NCBI GenBank assembly: GCA_009695015.1
Contig: SIBT01000015.1
Coordinates: forward strand, 1 to 11,521
DNA from: Candidatus Nomurabacteria bacterium
Lineage (GTDB): Bacteria; Patescibacteriota; Minisyncoccia; Phycocordibacterales; UBA9973
Direction of reading: 5' to 3'
DNA: 11,521 nucleotides
Below, in pieces: positions 1 through 5,532 of this stretch; the stretch's first letter is position 1; each line of letters opens with the position of its first letter. A model generated the notes under the pieces. The model did not search any database, was not told the origin of the DNA, and saw nothing but the letters and a program-made list of their open reading frames with translations. The position numbers and the translations under genes are program-made.

Positions 1-896
1 TCACGAATTGTACCAAAGATTACTTTTGCGTCTTTGTCGATTGACTCTGTAATTATTTTGGCTGCGTCTTGGATTTCATTAATAGTCAAATCATCTCCAC
101 CGGAAATTGCAAAGAGGACACCTTTCGCGCCGTGAATTGAAACCTCGAGAAGTGGAGAGTTGATAGCTGCTAAGGCAGCTTTTTCAGCGCGTTTTTCACC
201 TGATGAAGTGCCGATGCCCATAAGTGCGGAACCAGCATCTTTCATAACGGCTTTAATGTCTGCGAAATCAACATTGATGATACCAGGAGTAGTAATAAGA
301 TCTGAAATACCTTCTACAGCTTGGCGTAAAACATTGTCGCAACTACTAAAAGCATCTTTAAAATTAGTGTTTTTATCAGCTAATTGGAGCAACTTATCAT
401 TTGGAATAATAATAATCGCGTCCACTTCTTTAGACAATTCCTCGATTCCTTTTTCAGCAATTTTCATGCGATGATTGCCTTCGAAGAAGAAAGGTTTGGT
501 TGTGACTGCGACTGTGAGAATGCCTTGTTCTTTGGCTGCGCGCGCGATGATGGGAGCGGCACCTGTGCCCGTGCCTCCACCCATTCCGCAAGCAATAAAA
601 ATCATGTCAGCTCCTTTGATGACATCTTGGATTTCAGATTTTGTTTCTTCGGCTGCTTTCTTGCCAATCTCTGGATCCATTCCAGCGCCGAGACCTTTTG
701 TAAGATTTTTTCCAATGTGGATTTTTTTGTCAGCCAGAGAATGATGTAGGTCTTGCGTGTCGGTGTTCATACAAATAAAAGAAACTCCCTTTACCTTGGA
801 ATTTATCATATGGTTAATAGCATTTTTTCCAGACCCTCCCACTCCGATGACCACAATGCGAGCGAAACTCTCTATTTCTTGGTTTATTTTAGGCAT
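1..896 (-). CDS. ftsZ: Cell division protein FtsZ (3' end outside window)
   Basis: Tubulin-like GTPase that polymerises into the cytokinetic Z-ring on the inner face of the membrane. The frame is open from ATG at 896 to the left edge, giving 298 residues, so the C-terminal domain end and the FtsA-binding tail are not seen. Visible motifs are the N-terminal nucleotide loop GVGGSGKNA (residues 18-26; many homologues have GVGGGGxNA), the tubulin signature GGGTGTGAAP (106-115), PFFFEG (135-140), IPNDKLL (164-170) and the T7 synergy loop NVDFAD (208-213), whose two aspartates complete the GTPase site of the neighbouring subunit. All residues needed for GTP binding and hydrolysis appear present. 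No Shine-Dalgarno site precedes the ATG. It lies 104 bases downstream of ftsA on the same strand, the usual order. The family assignment is certain. Confidence 0.97.
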   Translation of the reverse strand, partial: MPKINQEIESFARIVVIGVGGSGKNAINHMINSKVKGVSFICMNTDTQDLHHSLADKKIHIGKNLTKGLGAGMDPEIGKKAAEETKSEIQDVIKGADMIFIACGMGGGTGTGAAPIIARAAKEQGILTVAVTTKPFFFEGNHRMKIAEKGIEELSKEVDAIIIIPNDKLLQLADKNTNFKDAFSSCDNVLRQAVEGISDLITTPGIINVDFADIKAVMKDAGSALMGIGTSSGEKRAEKAALAAINSPLLEVSIHGAKGVLFAISGGDDLTINEIQDAAKIITESIDKDAKVIFGTIR

Positions 897-932
897 AAAT
901 TGTATTAATTGATAATTTACTTGTATAAAAGC

Positions 933-960
933 ATACTATCATCGACGCAGAAAAAAGCAA
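933..960 (-). promoter_or_regulatory. Possible ftsZ promoter in the ftsA-ftsZ gap
   Basis: The 104-base gap between ftsA and ftsZ is the longest within the minus-strand cluster. On the minus strand it contains TTGCTT (960-955), a 16-base spacer and TAGTAT (938-933), a weak match to a housekeeping promoter, about 37 bases before the ftsZ ATG. The DNA is AT-rich enough for such matches to arise by chance. A separate promoter for ftsZ would be biologically ordinary. I see no convincing terminator after ftsA. Confidence 0.25.
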
Positions 961-1000
961 ATTTTTTAAAAAGCGCTAGGATTTCGACGTTAAGCTTTAG

Positions 1001-2197
1001 CTATGGCATCAGTTGTTTAATGCTCGATTTTATTGTGTTTTTTAGGTCTTTGAATAAGTTTTTAAATGAACCTTCAGAGTAGCCGTTGTTATCTCTACCA
1101 GAAATTACCAAACCGAGAGCGGTAAACCAACATGAGTCACGAAATTTAGTTTTTAAATTATTAAAAATATCGGTTCTTCCTATACTCGCTGGAAGTTTGA
1201 GTATAGATCTTGAAAGTTCTTCAAGTCTCGGAGTATTTGCTCCTCCACCTACAAATACTATACCCGCTGGTAAGAGTCCACCTCGTTTTATTTTTTTTAA
1301 GTGATTTTCTATTAGCTCAAAAATATCAGATAGACGCGCTTCAATAATTTCATCCAATTTCTTTTTTTCAGCTCGAGGCTGATCCGTCTTTGACGAAGGA
1401 AAATTTCCACCTATTTCATTTCCAAGCTTCAACTGCTCTGCCATCTCGAGAGTAATTTTTAATCCGAGAGCGATGTCATTTGTGATATCTGTTGAACCGA
1501 TAGAAAAAGTATGAATTGATATTGGTAATCCATTTTCAAAAACAGAAAGTGATGTTGTTTGATGTCCTATATTTACTAGACCGACACCTGCGATTTTTTG
1601 TTTTTCTGATAATGCAATTTGACCAATAGCCACAGGAGAGGCGATGACATCTATAGTTTCCAATCCTGCTTGTGCTATGACTTCTATCAAGTCTTCTAAA
1701 TGCTGTATGGAATAAGTCAAAAAAAATACTTTTACTTCAAGCTTGGTTCCGTGCATGCCTTCCAGTCGTCCTTGCACTTCTTTCCCATCGAGCTTTGAAG
1801 AAATGTGGGATAGATGAATAATCTTTTTATTATTTAAATTTAAATTATCTTCACAATCTTGCAATGCTTTACTTATGTCTAGATTTGTCACTTCACCATC
1901 AGCTTTAGAAATAATTGTCGAACCAGAGCTCAATCCGCCGCGTAGACTCAATCCGCCTACTGAAATAAATGCACGCTTTATTTTTACACCGGAAGATTTT
2001 TCAGCCATCGATACAGCATTTTTTATTGAAACTATTGTTTGGAGAGAATCAACAACATATCCATGTCGCATTCCAAACGTTTCATTTTCTCCTACGCCAA
2101 TAATTTTAGGATTTTTTTCTCCCTTGATGAATTCTCCCACCACGACTCTTGTCATCGATGAGCCTACGTCTATTCCCACCGAAATATTTCTTATCAT
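1001..2197 (-). CDS. ftsA: Cell division protein FtsA
   Basis: Actin-family ATPase that tethers FtsZ filaments to the membrane and recruits later division proteins. The 398 residues show the phosphate-1 loop GIDVGSSMT (8-16), an FtsA-type 1C region around residues 80-165, a phosphate-2 segment NIGHQTT (209-215), the adenosine motif VGGGANTP (316-323) and a C-terminal tail of alternating hydrophobic and lysine residues (378-398) that fits the amphipathic membrane-targeting helix. The phosphate-2 loop departs from the common DIGGGTT: Asn replaces Asp and His replaces a Gly. The start is fixed by an in-frame TAG at 2209-2207, 12 bases before the ATG, and by the phosphate-1 strand that follows. 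A GGAGAG lies 14 bases upstream, inside ybeY. The gene overlaps ybeY by 92 bases and precedes ftsZ. Confidence 0.96.
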   Translation of the reverse strand: MIRNISVGIDVGSSMTRVVVGEFIKGEKNPKIIGVGENETFGMRHGYVVDSLQTIVSIKNAVSMAEKSSGVKIKRAFISVGGLSLRGGLSSGSTIISKADGEVTNLDISKALQDCEDNLNLNNKKIIHLSHISSKLDGKEVQGRLEGMHGTKLEVKVFFLTYSIQHLEDLIEVIAQAGLETIDVIASPVAIGQIALSEKQKIAGVGLVNIGHQTTSLSVFENGLPISIHTFSIGSTDITNDIALGLKITLEMAEQLKLGNEIGGNFPSSKTDQPRAEKKKLDEIIEARLSDIFELIENHLKKIKRGGLLPAGIVFVGGGANTPRLEELSRSILKLPASIGRTDIFNNLKTKFRDSCWFTALGLVISGRDNNGYSEGSFKNLFKDLKNTIKSSIKQLMP

Positions 2198-2519
2198 ATT
2201 TTTTTTCTAGTCTCTCCATTGTACTACTATGTCTCATTCCTTTCAAATGAAGCATTCCGTGGATAACTAGAAAACCCAACAATTCTTCAAAAGTTTGATT
2301 AAATTTTTTCGGCTGATTTTTTATTTCTTTTTTTATAATACTTTTACACAACACAAGTTCGCCCTCATCCTCGCGCAAAGCAAAAGAGAGGACATTCGTA
2401 GCTTTGTCCTTGTTTCGATACTTTTTATTTATTTCTCTAGATTTTTTTTCAGAAACATATGCTATCGACAGAGAGTATTGTTTACCCAAAATATCGTTTT
2501 TCAACTTTTCGAAAAGCAT
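2106..2519 (-). CDS. ybeY: Endoribonuclease / rRNA maturation factor YbeY
   Basis: Zinc-dependent ribonuclease of the UPF0054 family, acting in 16S rRNA 3'-end maturation and ribosome quality control. In 137 residues it carries the family motif NKKYRNKDKATNVLSF (31-46) and the metal site HGMLHLKGMRH, with histidines 87, 91 and 97 spaced as in known YbeY proteins. The N-terminus is short, as in many reduced bacteria; the ATG lies 4 bases after the rpsU stop. The family core ends near residue 113; the last 24 or so residues (rich in Arg, Lys and Gly) lie beyond the usual end and are encoded by DNA that also encodes the FtsA N-terminus. A run of eight A (2206-2199) sits at the junction. The rpsU-ybeY pair makes sense as ribosome assembly functions transcribed ahead of division genes. 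Confidence 0.93.
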   Translation of the reverse strand: MLFEKLKNDILGKQYSLSIAYVSEKKSREINKKYRNKDKATNVLSFALREDEGELVLCKSIIKKEIKNQPKKFNQTFEELLGFLVIHGMLHLKGMRHSSTMERLEKKYDKKYFGGNRRRLIDDKSRGGRIHQGRKKS

Positions 2520-2523
2520 ATTT

Positions 2524-2757
2524 TTACTTAGTTACCATTTTGCCGAGTTTTTTTAAATGTTCTATTTCAATTCTTCTGGCCATTCTCTTAAGAGCGCTCT
2601 TTTTTACTTTTAGTTTCGATTCTTTGCGGACATTATAACGAGCACCTTTGACTTTACGGATTATACCGGACTCCTGAATTCTGCGTGAAAAACGACGCAA
2701 AATACTCGAATTATTTTCGTTTGGATTTTTATTAACTTCGATGACTGTATTTGCCAT
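2524..2757 (-). CDS. rpsU: Small ribosomal subunit protein bS21
   Basis: Component of the 30S platform near the 3' end of 16S rRNA and the anti-Shine-Dalgarno region. The 77-residue product is strongly basic and has the bS21 pattern: an N-terminal strand (VIEVNKNPNE, residues 5-14), then a helix with RRFSRRIQESGI (21-32) and VRKESKLKVKKSALKR (43-58). The C-terminus is close to the usual family length. It is the first gene of the minus-strand set rpsU-ybeY-ftsA-ftsZ, with only 4 bases between its stop and ybeY. No Shine-Dalgarno site precedes its ATG. A possible -10 element ends about 12 bases upstream, so the transcript may be almost leaderless. The identity is secure. Confidence 0.93.
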   Translation of the reverse strand: MANTVIEVNKNPNENNSSILRRFSRRIQESGIIRKVKGARYNVRKESKLKVKKSALKRMARRIEIEHLKKLGKMVTK

Positions 2758-2768
2758 TTTATTAGGTT

Positions 2769-2774
2769 ATCATA
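2769..2774 (-). promoter_or_regulatory. Possible rpsU -10 element
   Basis: The minus strand reads TATGAT at 2774-2769, five of six bases of a -10 consensus. No good -35 stands 16-18 bases upstream. Transcription from here would begin near 2762, about 5 bases before the rpsU ATG. An 8-bp palindrome, CTGTACAG (2786-2793), lies between this site and the greA promoter and could be an operator or chance. Confidence 0.3.
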
Positions 2775-2806
2775 TAAATGATTGTCTGTACAGGGGATAT
2801 TTTAGA

Positions 2807-2834
2807 TTGACTTTTTTGTAAAAAAATATAATAT
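2807..2834 (+). promoter_or_regulatory. Probable greA promoter
   Basis: TTGACT (2807-2812) is a strong -35 match. Two -10 candidates follow: TATAAT at 2827-2832, perfect but with a 14-base spacer, and TAATAT at 2829-2834, with a 16-base spacer. Either places the transcription start within a few bases of the greA ATG at 2843, implying a leaderless mRNA. No ribosome binding site is present between the promoter and the ATG, which agrees with this. Confidence 0.5.
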
Positions 2835-2842
2835 TAATAATT

Positions 2843-3343
2843 ATGCAACAAACTGGAGACTATATAACTAAAGAAAAAAGAAAAACACTGGAAATTGAAT
2901 TGGAGGATTTGAAAGGACCGAAAAGAAAAGAAATTTTAGTTTCCTTAGAGTATGCTAAATCATTAGGCGACTTGTCAGAAAATGCAGAATATCATCAAAC
3001 TCGTGAAGATCAAGGCAAACTCGAAGAGCGTATTGCAAAAATAGAACAGATTTTAGAATCTTCACAGATTTTTTCTAGCAATGGGGGAGATCTTGTTGAG
3101 GTTGGATCTATTGTGGTTGTGCAGAAAGCTCCGACACCCAAAGGAGTCGGAGAACCTGCCGAAAGTTTGGGCGAAGAAAAGACTTTTATGATAGTGGGTT
3201 CTGAAGAGGCGGATATGGTAACGGGTAAAATTTCCAATAAGTCTCCTTTTGGCGTTGCGCTTTTTGGTAAAAAGAAAGGTGAGAGTGTTTCATTTATGAC
3301 CCCAAATGGAATAGTTTATTATAAAATTCTTAGTGTTTCTTAA
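2843..3343 (+). CDS. greA: Transcription elongation factor GreA
   Basis: Binds the secondary channel of RNA polymerase and stimulates cleavage of backtracked transcripts, restarting stalled complexes. At 166 residues it has both domains: an N-terminal coiled-coil finger (about 8-75) carrying the signature SLGDLSENAEYH (40-51), with the tip acidic residues Asp43 and Glu46 that coordinate the catalytic magnesium, and a C-terminal FKBP-like domain (about 85-166) with GSEEAD and GKISNKSPFG. A loop of about 20 residues in the C-terminal domain (KAPTPKGVGEPAESLGEEK) is a little longer than in E. coli GreA. It is the first gene of a two-gene unit with lysS, 37 bases downstream. The start ATG is preceded by no ribosome binding site. 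Confidence 0.96.
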   Translation: MQQTGDYITKEKRKTLEIELEDLKGPKRKEILVSLEYAKSLGDLSENAEYHQTREDQGKLEERIAKIEQILESSQIFSSNGGDLVEVGSIVVVQKAPTPKGVGEPAESLGEEKTFMIVGSEEADMVTGKISNKSPFGVALFGKKKGESVSFMTPNGIVYYKILSVS

Positions 3344-3380
3344 GTGTGTTTTAATTCTACCAGATGGTGGATGAATAATT

Positions 3381-4874
3381 ATGTCCTCAATTGATGAAAT
3401 TAGAGATATCAGAATAAAAAAACTTGAGCTCTTAAAGAGTAAAGGTATAGATCCATATCCAGCGGAGACAAAAAGAGAAATTTCTTTAAAAGAGGCAATA
3501 GAGAATTTTAATAATCTAGAAACAAAGAAAGAGACAAAATGGATCGGGGGACGAATTATGTCTATTCGTGGACAAGGCGCGATTGTTTTTTTGACTTTAA
3601 ATGATGGTACGGGAATTTTTCAGGGTTTATTGAAAAAAGATATCCTGAGTGAGGATAAATTTAATTTTTTTAATGAAGTGGTAGACATCGGAGACTTTAT
3701 TGAAATTCAAGGTATTTTTTTTACGACCAAAAGAGGAGAAAAGACAATGGAAACAAAAGATTGGCGTATGCTTTCCAAAAGTCTTCGACCACTACCCGAA
3801 AAATGGCATGGATTACAAGATGTCGAAGAGCGATTTCGAAAAAGATATTTGGATATTTTGATGAATCCCGATATCAAGGAAGTTTTTGAAAAAAAAGCGA
3901 AGTTTTGGAATACGATTCGTGAATATTTAGTTTCTAAAAATTTTCTTGAAGTAGAAACGCCAATAATTGAGAATACTACTGGCGGAGCAGACGCACGTCC
4001 ATTTGTCACGCACCACAATGCTCTCAATATGGATGTCTATTTGAGAATCTCTGCAGGAGAATTGTGGCAGAAAAAACTTCTCGTTGCTGGTTTTCCCCGC
4101 ACCTTTGAAATTGGGAGAATTTTTAGAAATGAAGGAATTTCTAACGAACATTTACAAGATTATACCCAGCTTGAATATTACATGGCTTATTCTGATTATA
4201 AAGCCGGAATGGAAATTACTAAGGAACTTTATAGGTTGATCGGAGAAAAAGTTTTCGGTACTACTAAATTTAAAATTAAAGAATTTTCTATAGATTTAAA
4301 CGATGAATGGCAAATGTATGATTTTAGTAAACTTATTAATGAAAGGTTTGGATTAAATCCTGTCACTGAAATTTATTCTAAAACTGGCAAGAAAGTCACT
4401 TCGTCTGATTTAAAAAATATATATGAAAAAACTGGTATTTCTCATGAAGATATGGAGCCAAATCTTGCGCGCACAGTCGATAGTCTTTGGAAAATAATTA
4501 GAAAAGAAATTGCAGGTCCTGGTTTTCTTGTAAATGTTCCTGTATATTTAGAACCGCTCGCAAAACGTAATCGAAATAATTCTGCTACTGTTGAGAGATT
4601 TCAAGTCATCATTGCTGGCAGTGAAATGGGAAAAGGTTTTAGTGAATTAAATGATCCAATCGATCAGCGTGCTAGATTTATGGAACAGCAAGCACTGCGC
4701 GATGCAGGAGATGAAGAAGCTCAAATGGCGGATATGGAATTCGTCGAAGCGCTCGAATATGCTATGCCACCAGCTTTTGGTTTTGGTTTTTCGGAAAGAC
4801 TTTTTAGTTTTCTTGTGGACAAACCTGTACGCGAAACGCAACTTTTTCCTTTAATGAGACCGAAGAAAGAATAA
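3381..4874 (+). CDS. lysS: Lysine--tRNA ligase, class II
   Basis: Charges tRNA-Lys with lysine using ATP, in the cytoplasm. The 497 residues have the class IIb layout: an N-terminal OB-fold anticodon-binding domain (about 52-140, with GGRIMSIRGQG), then a catalytic core with motif 1 near FLEVETPII (188-196), GGADARPFVTHHNALNMD (201-218), motif 2 FRNEGIS (248-254) followed by YTQLEYY, and motif 3 GFGFSER (467-473) leading to LFPLMRP. Motif 3 has Ser-Glu where many bacterial enzymes have Asp in GIGIDRL, but the key arginine is kept; I recall similar forms in other Patescibacteria. GGTGG (3366-3370) lies 10 bases before the ATG. Two consecutive TAA stops end the gene, followed by an intrinsic terminator. 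Its pairing with greA is seen in many bacteria. Confidence 0.96.
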   Translation: MSSIDEIRDIRIKKLELLKSKGIDPYPAETKREISLKEAIENFNNLETKKETKWIGGRIMSIRGQGAIVFLTLNDGTGIFQGLLKKDILSEDKFNFFNEVVDIGDFIEIQGIFFTTKRGEKTMETKDWRMLSKSLRPLPEKWHGLQDVEERFRKRYLDILMNPDIKEVFEKKAKFWNTIREYLVSKNFLEVETPIIENTTGGADARPFVTHHNALNMDVYLRISAGELWQKKLLVAGFPRTFEIGRIFRNEGISNEHLQDYTQLEYYMAYSDYKAGMEITKELYRLIGEKVFGTTKFKIKEFSIDLNDEWQMYDFSKLINERFGLNPVTEIYSKTGKKVTSSDLKNIYEKTGISHEDMEPNLARTVDSLWKIIRKEIAGPGFLVNVPVYLEPLAKRNRNNSATVERFQVIIAGSEMGKGFSELNDPIDQRARFMEQQALRDAGDEEAQMADMEFVEALEYAMPPAFGFGFSERLFSFLVDKPVRETQLFPLMRPKKE

Positions 4875-4895
4875 TAAAAATCTCCCATAAATAAT

Positions 4896-4933
4896 ACGCC
4901 CCCAGAAACCAAAGGTCTCAGAGGCGTCTTTTT
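4896..4933 (+). terminator. Intrinsic terminator after lysS
   Basis: An imperfect hairpin has arms 4896-4910 and 4914-4927 around an AAA loop: the base is ACGCC with GGCGT, and the top is ACC with GGT, with three mismatches and one bulge between. It is followed by CTTTTT. A second GGCG plus TTTTT (4934-4942) comes right after and could pair with the same 5' arm, giving an alternative hairpin. It separates the greA-lysS unit from the mraZ control region. Confidence 0.7.
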
Positions 4934-4964
4934 GGCGTTTTTACGTCGATTTTTCGAACCCCCT

Positions 4965-4980
4965 ATAACTTTAAAGTTAT
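4965..4980. repeat. 16-bp perfect palindrome upstream of mraZ
   Basis: ATAACTTTAAAGTTAT is a perfect inverted repeat. Its last four bases are the first four of a consensus DnaA box (4977-4985), and AACCC (4957-4961) with GGGTT (4990-4994) form a further inverted pair around both. It could be an operator for a dimeric regulator or part of a DnaA-binding element. It is too AT-rich to be a good terminator. Confidence 0.6.
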
Positions 4981-4985
4981 CCACA
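4977..4985 (+). promoter_or_regulatory. Consensus DnaA box (TTATCCACA)
   Basis: TTATCCACA is an exact match to the high-affinity DnaA box (consensus TTATNCACA, identical to E. coli R1). It lies just upstream of the presumed mraZ -35 element at 4994. A second consensus box is 66 bases downstream in the opposite orientation. The match is direct; that DnaA binds here is inference. Confidence 0.5.
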
Positions 4986-4993
4986 CAGTGGGT

Positions 4994-5022
4994 TTGGTGT
5001 TATTTTATAGGTGGTTTATAAT
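4994..5022 (+). promoter_or_regulatory. Probable mraZ operon promoter
   Basis: TTGGTG (4994-4999), a 17-base spacer and a perfect TATAAT (5017-5022) make a plausible housekeeping promoter. Transcription would begin near 5029-5030, leaving a leader of about 58 bases before the mraZ ATG. The tandem repeat that fits the MraZ operator begins at this start point. Confidence 0.6.
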
Positions 5023-5029
5023 GTATATT

Positions 5030-5049
5030 AAGTGGGAAAAAGTGGGAAA
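5030..5049 (+). promoter_or_regulatory. Probable MraZ operator: tandem 10-bp repeat
   Basis: Two exact adjacent copies of AAGTGGGAAA occupy 5030-5049, with a decayed third unit (GTGAA) in register at 5053-5057. This gives TGGGA-N5-TGGGA with 10-bp periodicity. E. coli MraZ binds TGGGN repeats separated by 5 bases, and mollicute MraZ binds AAGTGG-type direct repeats just upstream of its own gene. The site lies between the promoter and mraZ, so autoregulation of the dcw arm by MraZ is the natural reading. Confidence 0.75.
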
Positions 5050-5051
5050 TC

Positions 5052-5060
5052 TGTGAATAA
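5052..5060 (-). promoter_or_regulatory. Second consensus DnaA box (TTATTCACA, minus strand)
   Basis: The minus strand reads TTATTCACA, matching TTATNCACA exactly. It overlaps the degenerate third unit of the MraZ repeat and sits in the presumed mraZ leader, 27 bases before the ATG. With the box at 4977-4985 it brackets the promoter. Confidence 0.4.
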
Positions 5061-5087
5061 GTAATTTTCAAGAAAAAAAAGAAATTT

Positions 5088-5531
5088 ATGTTGATCGGCG
5101 AATATATACATACGATAGATGAAAAGAACAGAGTTTCTATGCCAGTAAAGTTTCGCAAAGAACTCGGCAAGAAAATTATTATCACTCCCGGACTTGGGTC
5201 TTGTCTGTTCATTTTTACAAACAAAGAATGGGACAAAGTTTCTAAAAAACTTTCTGATTCGGATTCAGATTTGTCTTTTTTAAAAGCCGATCAGAGAAAT
5301 TTTAATCGATACATGTTTGGACGAGCGACAGAAGTGGAAATAGATTCAATTGGCAGAATATTAGTTCCGGAATACCTTAAAGAAAGAATTGGTTTAAAAA
5401 ATTCTGCGGCGATTATCGGAGTCAAAGACAGGGTGGAAGTTTGGAGTGAGGTTAAATGGTCGGAGCAAAAAGAAATCGTCGAAAAGCAGGCCGAACAATT
5501 AGCGGAAAAGCTTGGAAGCGAGGGAAAATAG
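5088..5531 (+). CDS. mraZ: Transcriptional regulator MraZ
   Basis: AbrB-superfamily DNA-binding protein that forms ring oligomers and controls its own dcw operon. The 147 residues contain two tandem MraZ domains, each with its signature: DEKNRVSMP (residues 11-19) and DSIGRILVP (86-94), the DxxxR loops that contact DNA. The C-terminal 25 residues are charged and probably helical. It is the first gene of mraZ-rsmH-ftsL-ftsI-murF, as in most bacteria. A purine-rich stretch, AAGAAAAAAAAGAAA, precedes the ATG without a clear GGAGG. The stop TAG is one base from the rsmH ATG, so translation is probably coupled. The upstream repeat at 5030-5049 is its likely binding site. Identity is secure. Confidence 0.95.
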   Translation: MLIGEYIHTIDEKNRVSMPVKFRKELGKKIIITPGLGSCLFIFTNKEWDKVSKKLSDSDSDLSFLKADQRNFNRYMFGRATEVEIDSIGRILVPEYLKERIGLKNSAAIIGVKDRVEVWSEVKWSEQKEIVEKQAEQLAEKLGSEGK

Positions 5532-5532
5532 G

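Noticed and set aside
160..749. Open plus-strand frames opposite ftsZ (up to 121 codons)
   Set aside because: They lie antisense to a clear ftsZ frame and their translations resemble nothing; the ftsZ frame has full family motifs.
2786..2793. CTGTACAG as a LexA (SOS) box
   Set aside because: LexA sites of the CTGT-N8-ACAG type need a spacer, and here the halves abut; no SOS gene is adjacent.
4957..5060. Replication origin
   Set aside because: Only two DnaA boxes are present, no dnaA or dnaN is nearby, and there is no DnaA-box cluster beside an AT-rich unwinding region. A regulatory role at mraZ is the more economical reading.
5512..5532. TTG at 5512 as the rsmH start
   Set aside because: It would overlap mraZ and include the GAGGG ribosome binding site as coding sequence; ATG 5533 has correct spacing from that site and is one base after the mraZ stop.
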